Source of the DNA: Azospirillum sp. TSO35-2 | Lineage (GTDB): Bacteria > Pseudomonadota > Alphaproteobacteria > Azospirillales > Azospirillaceae | Length of the DNA: 38,812 nt | Assembly: GCF_003116095.1 (NCBI RefSeq) | Contig: NZ_LGRA01000021.1 | Location: 1,919,944-1,958,755, forward strand | Direction of reading: 5' to 3' | Part shown: one piece after another, positions 33,101 to 38,812 of the stretch | Position numbering within the stretch: position 1 is the stretch's first letter | Layout: each line of letters begins with the position of its first letter | Position numbers and translations under genes: made by a program | The notes under the pieces: generated by a model | The model's database searches: none | What the model was told of the DNA's origin: nothing | Seen by the model: only the letters and a program-made list of their open reading frames with translations

Positions 33101-36100
33101 AACCGGTCCGGCGATGCAGCGCATCGCGGTGCAGTACACGCCGGTGATGCTGGTCGAGGTGCCCGTGAGCGCCGTCTCGGCCAGCCCCGACGCCTTCGAG
33201 ATCCAGCAGATGGCGGAGGCCGACCGGCGGCGGCTCGACGACTTCCTGCGCGCCAAGGTCGACACCGACCACATCGAGATCAGCTTCTGGGCCCAGGCCA
33301 ACGGCGGAAACGGCCGCATCACGGCGATGCTCCAGTCACCGGTCGATCCCGGCAAATCCTTCATCGGACGGGTCAATCTGGCGAGCGATCCCAACCCAAC
33401 CGCGATCGATCCCGGCCTCCGGGCCACCTTGAACGAACCGCTGCCCCTGCTCAGGGCGCGGCCAGTGCGCGCCGAGCGCGGCGCCTTCCTGGCCCTGATT
33501 CAGATGGCGGCGGAAACTAACAGCGGCGGCTACGTCCTGCACCTGGACGGGTGGGCCAAGGCTGATACGCGCCGCCTCTGGCTCGCCGTACAGGTCACGT
33601 CCACGGTCTACGCGGGGGTGCTGCCGTCGTTCATCAACCGCTTCCTGACCGCCGGCTCGCTGCAGACCGATGCGGACGGCTCCGCGCGGCTGGTGGCGCG
33701 CGAGACCCTGCCGCAGGTCGCCGTCGTGGGCGACCCCGGCGTGTTCTCCGCGCGCCTGGAACGGCAGAACCCGGACACGCTGTACCACGACCCGGCGGCC
33801 GGCCCCGATGCTCCGCGCACCCTCACCGCCGAACAGGCCCTGTCCAGGCTGGAAACGCTGCGGAGCTTGGTGCCGGGGAGTCTCGTGAACCTGCACCGCC
33901 GAGGGGCGCTGCCTGCTTCGGCGCTCGACCCCGCGGGCGGGCGAGACGTGGACATGGCGAAGCGCTTCAACCTCGTGCAGATGGAGGTAGTCGGCGTCGG
34001 CGGGTTCGATTCCATGCCCGCCCTCCACGACCTTCCGACCGGCCCGGAACGCGACACGGCCAAGGTCGAGAACCCGTACATCTACAACTGGTCGATCCCG
34101 GCCTGCAAATACGTGCAGCGGGCGAGCAACGACCTGTTCCCGAACAAGCCGGGCAGCGGGACGTTCATCTACGCAGCGATGGACCGGAAAATGCGCCTGC
34201 GGGCGAGCTTCCGCGACGTGCTGGGCTACAGCGTCGACTGGCAGAAGCCGCTCGAGGCGGACCTGCAAGGCCGGTATTTCGACCCGCTGATCTCCATACT
34301 GTCGCTCAGCGGCCTGCGCGTCTGGCATGAGGTCGACGGGCGCACGGGTGACTTGGTCATCCACTTGCGGTTCGACCCGGCCGCCCTCCTGGACCGGGCC
34401 ACACTCGCGAGTCGGGCCACCCTCGCGAACCGGGGCGGCCGGCGGAGCAAGGCACGGCTGGCGGCGAGCGGCGAGGAGGCGAACACCATCCGGGTGGGCG
34501 GCGACGAGGCCGAGCGCCTGCGCTCAGTGCGGGCCGCCTACGCGCGCGCGATGCAGCAGCTCCGCGACACGAATACCACCTACGCGGTGGAATCGACCCT
34601 GGGTTTCGTCGGCAGCACGGAGCGGACCAAGGCGCTGGACCTCCAGCAGCGGGAGTCGCTGTACGGCGGCCTCATGCGGTGCCGCGACGCTTTGGACGGC
34701 ATGCCGGGGAATGTGGACATCCCGGTGTTTGACCTGCCGCCGCTGCGGTTCGCCCAGCAGGGCATCGTCCCGACCGACGGCACCGAACGCTATCAGGTCC
34801 GCTGGTGCGTCGGGCGGGACGCCGCGCTGGTCTGGCCGGACATCGCAAGGATGCCGCGCAGCAAGGTCGTCGCCATCGCCACCGACGTGCCGCTCACCTC
34901 CGACCGGCAGGCGAAGAATCCGGAGCCCGCCCAGGCGCTGGCGAACGCCATTCGCACCGCCTTCGTGACCAACGGAACGCCCCATCTGCGCGTGGCCTAC
35001 ACGCGCGACGGGCGCAACGAGCAGAGCCTGTACGTACTCGACGCGCGCCTGCTCACCCTGCGGCTGGCGGACAAACGACTGTCGCCGGCGTTCGCTGCGG
35101 TGACGCCCCTCGGCACAGAGCCCTATGCGAAGCAGCAGGCGCCAATCTGGAACTGGGCAGAGCGCAAGAAAGCACCGTCCGATGAGCCGATGTCCGACTG
35201 GCCGTCGATGCAGATTAAGTCCTTCGATCAGGACGCGGCCTTGGGCGAGTTCCTGCGCGACATCGATCTGGCGCTCATGCCCGCGGTGGCCGATGCCATG
35301 TGGGCCGGCGGTGACGCGCAATGCCTGCTGGTTGACGCCCTGCTGCGCGCCAAGGCGGCCATCGCGGAAGCTGTGCCGTCGCGGGTCGTATCGATCCTCG
35401 ATTCGCCAGACGACGATGCCGTCGTCGCGGCCGGGGCGGCATCGCTGGGCGACAACCTGCGGAACAGCTTCAAGAAACGCCTCGGGCGCGTCGCCGACGT
35501 GGACACCGTTCTGGCGGTTCCCCTGGCCTACGAGGCGGTCGGCACCGATGGATCGTTCCTGCTGTACGGCCGGATTGAGGCGCCCGGCCTCGACCAGCGG
35601 GCGGCCCAGTTCCTGCCTGCGGCCCTGCGGCGCAACGGGACGGGGAATACGCTGATCGTGCAGTTTGACGCGCGGGAGCCAGCGAAAATCGATCAATACC
35701 TGCTGAACCTCACCTTCTCCATCGATCACGTACGCTGGGACGCCCAAGGCGGCGGCACGCCGTCCGGACCCGTCTGGCTGAAGCTGTTCACCCCGGAAAC
35801 CTCCCTGTCGCTGGGCAGGGACAGCGCCGGGAAGCCGGCGCCGGTCGACCTCCCCGTGCTGTTCAAGCGGCTGATCACCAAGCCGGACATCGCCGTGGCC
35901 GATCCCAGGCTGAGCCAGATCGGCGAGGCTGACCCGCTGAAGACGGCGATCCGGAAAGCCCGCCAGTGGGCCTACCGGTTCGACGTCGAACGCGCCCGCG
36001 CGGCCGCCCAGGACGACTGGCTCATCGACGTGGACTTCAACGTCGCTCCCACGGCGGGTACAGCGCTTGCGTTGCGGGCGGACGAGCGGGACATCGGCGA

Positions 36101-37103
36101 CGTGCTCTTCGAATACGTGGTTTACCGGCAGGCCTTGCAGTCCGCCGGCATCCGCGATCTCTGGTACGAGGCGCTCGCCTACTGGGGCGGCCATGTCGCC
36201 CGCGGCCTTGCCCCACGTCCGTGGATGCTGCTGGACGGCGGCCTAGCGCGCGTGCCCCAATCCTTCACGCTTCAGGAAAAGCTGCGGGGCACCATGATCG
36301 ACGTGACGCTCGGAAAGCGCGGCACGTGGCAGCACGCCGGCTTCGAGTATGGGCTCGAGGCGATCGCCCCCAGCAAGCCCAGCCCCGAGGCCGGGACGCC
36401 GCGCCGGCTGTCCAGATCCCAGTCGACCACGCTTGCCGCGATGTCCATCGAGAGGCCGGCATCCGATCCCGTGACCGGCGAGTACTTCGCCGGCCGCCGG
36501 ATCGAGATCGGCAAACTCGACATCCTCAAGCACGAGAACGCTTGGCCGTCGGTTACCATCCTGCGCAACGCACGGCTTGGAAACCACGAAAACGTCCGCA
36601 GCCTATTCGTGTACCGGACCGATACTATCCGGCCCGGCGAGCCCTACACGCCGTTGCTGCAAGTCACCACTCCCTTAGCATTGCGAGGCGGGACGGTGGG
36701 CGATGCTCTCACCCAACTCTTCAATGAGCTACTGGACGATGTGGATGCAGCGGACCGGCCATTCGTCGATCTTGCTTGGGGCTATGACTCCGGACAGATC
36801 GACCATTATAAGAAGCAGGACGTGGGAATGCGGGTCTATGCTCAGGACCCGATTGGCCTGTTCACGGCGCGCAAGTTCCAGCCCGATGCCTCCGACGCAA
36901 TCGCAATCGTGGCGAGAAGCTTGGAGCGCTGGGAGGCGTCGAATGGCGGCCGTCCAGTCGGCGGGCGCTATGTCTTTGAATTGCGCGTCTATTCCCGATT
37001 GACGCTAGTCGAGAAGCCACTGCTTCGGTTTGTCGACCTCCGGTACGAGCTTGCCAGCGCACGGCCTGCCGTACGACGGGCAAGAAAGCCGCAGACCGCC
37101 TAG
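27150..37103 (+). CDS. Giant protein of unknown function (3317 residues)
   Basis: A single uninterrupted frame of 9954 bp has codon bias of normal high-GC coding DNA. The start ATG 27150 has AGGAG about 11 bases upstream and overlaps the lipoprotein gene. I see no signal peptide, no transmembrane helix, and no known catalytic motif. Residues about 950-1560 (nt 30000-31830) are dominated by alternating hydrophobic/polar beta-strand patterns with glycines (for example GISLGLRFDDMGGDQLDIGIG, FAYVRGELSLTAQWVIARF). A proline-rich linker near residue 1575 (TPPAPQPGHK) separates this from mixed alpha/beta segments. The C-terminal third includes alternating domains with repeated WARK-like helical stretches, but no repeat unit could be defined. 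I considered a DUF6603-like or bridge-type beta-groove architecture but cannot support either. Lipoprotein and small protein neighbours suggest a cell-envelope or secreted assembly. Confidence 0.85.
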   Translation: MATLTRFKGTIGYTIGNGLDPTDACLLTVFIPDSDPPSGHPGYASLDDAIRNGGLFAQYALAFAGTEPGRLNALFDRTKAWADSQTAKFAFVQMAREDDPLFLVARDKNWQQVPSSAIRLPHLGDLVLTPGPGGQIAQHAKNDKLLQLGTFRMERRGGFTTACLPAVDLESGRFVIPFEAGKSFFSAFSVSQPFTAATHIYGGPGGPYIVSRAVPVAVFDTGAMDGLKQPLLAELDLFPHWKCVNDIHELTRLYLKRARIGIVAAGSGAANTVRLNARDTIGRQLAVSLGSDTSQSLAFFPVPSAIRHEIRDPRQWVLQTKEVTLIPMGVFPIEAAQATEEIDRRFKFGPSNTEILEIREKAGRPNVALDFQVRLEETGGSPPTAGFLRRTLARHARGVTPSSIVHDLESGPALTSLVDTVWPAFVGIDGNGAVAPLADVRWDARPPGVYSVQPDRIVRFSTTSRNAIGQALGYEREVAALPEGPMPFTFLDGIAEAPFGQGSFRSDFEQHLAKHRLELRMAGRSLRTVLRSEADGPVRAAGDVPNVTPQGFEVVVNAKGRSYVLAKSDKNGVSIAFTVEITHPRLEQLFQQNGFLLVIPSTKVSATQSGLTLHGRVQLGDWGFDIAFDESQPPGPKTLDAPENRSVVVLKYQKGRLKDLLRDETAWDNRDLLEPHAVTNTKAALGVWLGTIEQHKSQRSFAVVDRVVSDAEWTGVLLINPVIDLDALPTALQGLVAGIDLASFRGHHLGFTQNKLETSGTEGPRIKKSSLFGLIDYKDAPAPPRAPDVFEFRVNRLQVLFANSEVQDFYCLLKVRLPQWFHDPVKRVEGGAPLEEPRPGTDDTAFGILGRYESLTGADGRKINRYSFVYDGGITLVHDDSKIFKHIAIDRVELRTAQSEDRDGGNAKRIVTELLIDATAAFRDDLGSDFLSDIFGFEKLGFSGITIPFEVFIRKVGKVWTNDGFGALPSLRFDGLTLGTDPARRRAGSLLSKFPIKFKAFRFFDLPRGLGEFKFMELFTTGESPDTKHKIEFGLEWDVDFGALAAMLGLDSDLKGSLLIGWLSKNRGISLGLRFDDMGGDQLDIGIGSVLRLRAGYFDVFNAVGKGTESTFIVASDLSVQIFGETLPKEGSGDKIGLLLMPDPQHPLDGPMGWLTTLKVKELGFIDDFALSIGQKIEYVGSGATPREIIDKVKQLQHFSIDPKLTPKERLDRSRTYRNDLSSTLAYNAASDWFIALAGTVKEIAEGYALYNPPALFGGEVGIKELFTISLLYKQETPQVGIYTGTLTLSENLQSIDIGGVRIQLPRVMAKVDTDGGYAVIVGLNLDKPDDFSNAAGAEVGIFKGDAGFMLSHIHGSAFRDVPRFGNPKFRDDVGKVIFSPVNRIMIAARGGIGREIRKSILTAGASITIYGILSGTMAVSNLQRLSQDAQKALRAAGLPDHYTKFWGEVGIIAEVYGVVDFGITRLRLNARLQVGLGLVFETWNDTFAYVRGELSLTAQWVIARFKVFGATIEISIMLHFAIEYREDFTLVKGDRDKYQQWFQTDARPMRPIAGQNAVAFSNAMLAGNWTRTPPAPQPGHKVKVPLLVTLDLTLDDARQPRLIPMTFIPFQPAAKPNDPADAGRFKNLVQLIFDWSLMAFFSSLPSDATPLDFDTLRQIESAIANKEWGGDRAPWPAVSAWTVLNEHFEFELTKGSAAGPAGGTVFRLSQGFVAGATFTGHADETVRLGGAQVDADYLNRLNEFFDRLRVDTAEERGQGRQAAFRSSGAQRSLDDFLFEEYLESILRAVWGQIMAAVERNDWKPKIASGPAGTPPTVAEVRSLLAARSDAIAGLLNRQAFSGARVPDDGNPPKPGTLPLTEMAKLALPVAHWPAAGIASLRLEFPPLAQAVAFDVQDAADIDAITRLAPPFGTLTLEQVKPFQIVEGDRHPMAEQVPLMQKNAQTGTVWTVPEVLAARAYELAHAGASREHLPIVLERFVKHETGPAMQRIAVQYTPVMLVEVPVSAVSASPDAFEIQQMAEADRRRLDDFLRAKVDTDHIEISFWAQANGGNGRITAMLQSPVDPGKSFIGRVNLASDPNPTAIDPGLRATLNEPLPLLRARPVRAERGAFLALIQMAAETNSGGYVLHLDGWAKADTRRLWLAVQVTSTVYAGVLPSFINRFLTAGSLQTDADGSARLVARETLPQVAVVGDPGVFSARLERQNPDTLYHDPAAGPDAPRTLTAEQALSRLETLRSLVPGSLVNLHRRGALPASALDPAGGRDVDMAKRFNLVQMEVVGVGGFDSMPALHDLPTGPERDTAKVENPYIYNWSIPACKYVQRASNDLFPNKPGSGTFIYAAMDRKMRLRASFRDVLGYSVDWQKPLEADLQGRYFDPLISILSLSGLRVWHEVDGRTGDLVIHLRFDPAALLDRATLASRATLANRGGRRSKARLAASGEEANTIRVGGDEAERLRSVRAAYARAMQQLRDTNTTYAVESTLGFVGSTERTKALDLQQRESLYGGLMRCRDALDGMPGNVDIPVFDLPPLRFAQQGIVPTDGTERYQVRWCVGRDAALVWPDIARMPRSKVVAIATDVPLTSDRQAKNPEPAQALANAIRTAFVTNGTPHLRVAYTRDGRNEQSLYVLDARLLTLRLADKRLSPAFAAVTPLGTEPYAKQQAPIWNWAERKKAPSDEPMSDWPSMQIKSFDQDAALGEFLRDIDLALMPAVADAMWAGGDAQCLLVDALLRAKAAIAEAVPSRVVSILDSPDDDAVVAAGAASLGDNLRNSFKKRLGRVADVDTVLAVPLAYEAVGTDGSFLLYGRIEAPGLDQRAAQFLPAALRRNGTGNTLIVQFDAREPAKIDQYLLNLTFSIDHVRWDAQGGGTPSGPVWLKLFTPETSLSLGRDSAGKPAPVDLPVLFKRLITKPDIAVADPRLSQIGEADPLKTAIRKARQWAYRFDVERARAAAQDDWLIDVDFNVAPTAGTALALRADERDIGDVLFEYVVYRQALQSAGIRDLWYEALAYWGGHVARGLAPRPWMLLDGGLARVPQSFTLQEKLRGTMIDVTLGKRGTWQHAGFEYGLEAIAPSKPSPEAGTPRRLSRSQSTTLAAMSIERPASDPVTGEYFAGRRIEIGKLDILKHENAWPSVTILRNARLGNHENVRSLFVYRTDTIRPGEPYTPLLQVTTPLALRGGTVGDALTQLFNELLDDVDAADRPFVDLAWGYDSGQIDHYKKQDVGMRVYAQDPIGLFTARKFQPDASDAIAIVARSLERWEASNGGRPVGGRYVFELRVYSRLTLVEKPLLRFVDLRYELASARPAVRRARKPQTA
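34395..34430 (+). repeat. Two-copy 18-bp tandem repeat inside the giant gene
   Basis: CGGGCCACACTCGCGAGT at 34395-34412 is followed directly by CGGGCCACCCTCGCGAAC at 34413-34430, with three differences. It encodes RATLAS-RATLAN. It is in frame (18 bp), so it lengthens a likely linker without breaking the protein. Confidence 0.7.
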
Positions 37104-37159
37104 CGTTCCTGCGGACACGCTGACAATGTCATGTCGCACCCGAGAAGGGGGAGAGAACG

Positions 37160-38062
37160 ATGGCCTCGCTGATACTTTCATTTCAAGGGCATATGCCGTG
37201 GTCTATCATCGACAATCCCGGCCGCCACGCCGATTTCGTCTCAAGCGTGATTCGGGACGAGGCGTACCGCATCGTTGCGCCTCTGCACATCCGGAACGAT
37301 GGAGGCTACACGGGTCTTGAACTGTCGCACTCTGCCCAGTTCGATTTCGATGCTCCGGTGTCCGGCTTCGAATTGCTTCTGTCGGTATTCGCCCAGCCGG
37401 GCGCCGTAGAGGTGTTCGACCACTTCGGTATGTTGCTTGAAACCATCCCCATCACCCGGCACAGCAACATCGGACGTGCGGTTTCTACCAAGAACAACAT
37501 CAAAAGGATATTCATCACGGCGCCGTCCAACGAAACGAACTGCTTGCTCCTGCGTCTTGACGGCGTGCCGGAGAGCACCCGTGCACTCTGGCTCGACCAA
37601 GCGATCCCGCTCTCAAGGGAACTGGATCCAGACGTTTGCGCCGAGGTGGTCTATGGGGAAACCGGGACCCTGAGGGCGCCCCAAGGCGAGGAGCCGCTGA
37701 AGAACGGAAGGCGTTTCATTGCCGGAGTCGCGTACAAACGCTACTTGACCGATCCCACCCGCTTCGCGCCGAGGAGGCGGCCGACGGACGAGGAGTTGGC
37801 AGAGCCTACGATAGAGAAGCATTGGAATCTCTGTGTGGACGCGGCGAACGCCGCGAAAGGCGACGATGTGAAGACGTGTCGGCATTTCGCCGTGTGGCCG
37901 ATTGCCGACGACGGCAAGTCACCAACCAAACAGCCCAAGATTAAAGACGATTGGCCATACACATATGCTAGTTCGATCACTGAGCGCTTCGGACCGATGA
38001 AGAGCTACGTCGACCCAAAATCGGACAAAACTTATATATTCAAATATTGTGGAGTGCCTTAA
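37160..38062 (+). CDS. Protein of unknown function with possible N-terminal beta-sandwich
   Basis: The 300-residue product starts at ATG 37160 after GGGGGAGAGAACG, 56 bp after the giant gene, and is probably in the same operon. Residues about 45-140 (FDFDAPVSGFELLLSVF, GAVEVFDHFGMLLETIPI, NNIKRIFITAPSN, CLLLRLDGV) have the strand pattern of a jelly-roll or carbohydrate-binding-like domain. The C-terminal half is charged and has three Cys residues (NLCVDA, KTCRHF, KYCGVP). There is no signal peptide or membrane segment. I do not recognise the family. It could be an accessory or targeting factor of the giant protein. A terminator-like hairpin follows at 38166. Confidence 0.75.
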   Translation: MASLILSFQGHMPWSIIDNPGRHADFVSSVIRDEAYRIVAPLHIRNDGGYTGLELSHSAQFDFDAPVSGFELLLSVFAQPGAVEVFDHFGMLLETIPITRHSNIGRAVSTKNNIKRIFITAPSNETNCLLLRLDGVPESTRALWLDQAIPLSRELDPDVCAEVVYGETGTLRAPQGEEPLKNGRRFIAGVAYKRYLTDPTRFAPRRRPTDEELAEPTIEKHWNLCVDAANAAKGDDVKTCRHFAVWPIADDGKSPTKQPKIKDDWPYTYASSITERFGPMKSYVDPKSDKTYIFKYCGVP

Positions 38063-38165
38063 CATTAAAGTTGGGCAGATCGAATGCGAATCGGCGCGAA
38101 ACTGAAACCCTGTGACAATCTCGCTGACAAGCCGTTGTCGTCGCGCACAGTTTCACTACTGAGGC

Positions 38166-38212
38166 GGGGTTCCGCTCTGCGCCGATCGGGACCCCACCGC
38201 ATCAGAGTTTTT
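38166..38212 (+). terminator. Probable terminator downstream of the unknown cassette
   Basis: GGGGTTCC (38166-38173) pairs with GGGACCCC (38188-38195) with one G-U pair and a 14-nt loop. CAGAGTTTTTCG follows after a short gap. It is about 100 bp after the stop of the last cassette gene. The T-tract is not immediately adjacent, so efficiency is uncertain. The rest of 38063-38400 has no gene I can support; GTGCACGGAAAATGGG near 38320-38335 may be part of an ISL3-type terminal repeat. Confidence 0.4.
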
Positions 38213-38400
38213 CGTTATCATTTCATATGGTTGCGCACACGAGGTGTCAATCGGCTTCGGACTCGGGTTCATCCGCGCATTCGGTGCTGAGTTTATACCG
38301 GCCTGCGGCCGACCCACCGTGCACGGAAAATGGGCAGGCCAGCACGAAGCGTTTTCTTGTTAGGTGGCGAGGGCCGCAGTAGTGGCCGGCGCCGTGGTCG

Positions 38401-38613
38401 TCAGGCAATGCACAAGACGCGCCGACGGAGCAGATCGAACTTGGCGCAGCCGAACATCTGCCGCTTGATGAGCTTCAGGCGGTTGATCTGGCCCTCGACC
38501 GGGCCATTGCTCCAGGGCTCTTGGAGAGCGGCTTGCAGCGCGTCGAGATCGGCGGCCAGACCTCGGGCGGCCACCCCGGAGCGGTGGAGGTGGTGCGCAA
38601 GCTTGGCGGCCAT
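38401..38613 (-). pseudogene. ISL3-family transposase, C-terminal fragment
   Basis: The last about 50 residues (LAADLDALQAALQEPWSNG, then PVEGQINRLKLIKRQMFG and FDLLRRRVL) are the well-known C-terminus of ISL3-family transposases, including the SNGPVEGQINRLK segment. The N-terminal and central domains are missing. Sequence before GVAARGL, on the higher-coordinate side, no longer resembles ISL3, so a breakpoint lies near 38580-38610. The Met used here is only the first available codon and not a natural start. Confidence 0.82.
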
Positions 38614-38812
38614 TGGCCAGACCGCGAGATCTCTGTGACGCTGAACCGCATGAAATGCCGGACCGAGGCCGGGGAGACCTGGACGGCGATGGCGGTTCGG
38701 CTGTTGTGTGTATCGGCGCCGGGGTTTGACGCCGATCGGCGTGATCTGAGACCGAAGTTTCCTCCGGTCATTGGCAGAGTCTCTGTGAGTTGTGATGCCC
38801 GAAGTGGGCAGT
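38600..38812 (+). pseudogene. Recombinase/invertase-like C-terminal fragment (decayed, runs off window)
   Basis: A plus-strand frame, open to the window end, contains KLGGHWPDREISVTLNRMKC and then RTEAGETWTAMAVR. The pattern D-x-E-I-x-x-x-L-N-R with R-T-x-x-G-x-x-W-T-x-x-x-V-R matches the helix-turn-helix region of recombinase/resolvase-type proteins. After this, similarity fades, so it is probably a degenerate remnant. It starts exactly where the ISL3 similarity ends on the other strand. No Met start or N-terminal serine-recombinase domain is present. Confidence 0.45.

Overview
The window is high-GC, densely packed bacterial DNA. Its style suggests an environmental proteobacterium: tripartite tricarboxylate (TTT) and Liv-type ABC transporters, IclR and GntR regulators, BKACE and HpcH/HpaI enzymes, and IS5, IS3, IS110 and ISL3 remnants. 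An Azospirillum-like alphaproteobacterium is my best guess. That is an inference; no rRNA, tRNA or housekeeping gene is present to confirm it.

Positions 1-474 hold the 3' part of a broken IS5-type transposase. Positions 625-23379 form a large carboxylate catabolism locus. An IclR regulator (625-1530, minus) is divergent from a bicupin and a gamma-carbonic-anhydrase-like gene. A long plus-strand operon follows (3922-10359): TTT transporter TctC-TctB-TctA, SnoaL-like protein, SDR, HpcH/HpaI aldolase and BKACE enzyme. A second HpcH/HpaI aldolase lies on the minus strand (10408-11196). It is divergent from a metal-dependent hydrolase (DUF6282-like) followed by a second IclR regulator. Next is a complete Liv-type ABC importer with an SDR (13465-18714). 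Last, a GntR/FCD regulator is divergent from an Ldh2-type dehydrogenase, iron-dependent alcohol dehydrogenase and aldehyde dehydrogenase operon. The likely logic is import of an organic acid, retro-aldol and beta-keto-acid cleavage, and oxidation of the resulting hydroxyacids, alcohols and aldehydes. The substrate cannot be read from the sequence.

Two regulatory layers are visible. A 17-bp palindromic element, roughly GTTYCGWAYAWCRGAAC, occurs at five places (1775, 1911, 11241 on minus, 11372, 13422). In four of them it sits 41-51 bp downstream of a TTGAC[A/G] -35-like box ahead of a different transcription unit, so these units look like one IclR regulon. A separate TGACCAAT/ATTGGTCA inverted repeat lies between the GntR gene and its divergent dehydrogenase operon.

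From about 23600 the character changes. A truncated IS3 element sits inside a truncated IS110 transposase, followed by about 500 bp of low-GC non-coding DNA. Then comes a three-gene cassette of unknown function (25438-38062): a cysteine-rich predicted lipoprotein, a translationally coupled 3317-residue giant protein, and a 300-residue protein with a possible beta-sandwich N-terminus. On the right it is bounded by an ISL3 transposase fragment and a recombinase-like fragment running off the window. This IS-bracketed cassette is the best candidate for an undescribed system. No CRISPR array, tRNA, rRNA or replication origin was seen.
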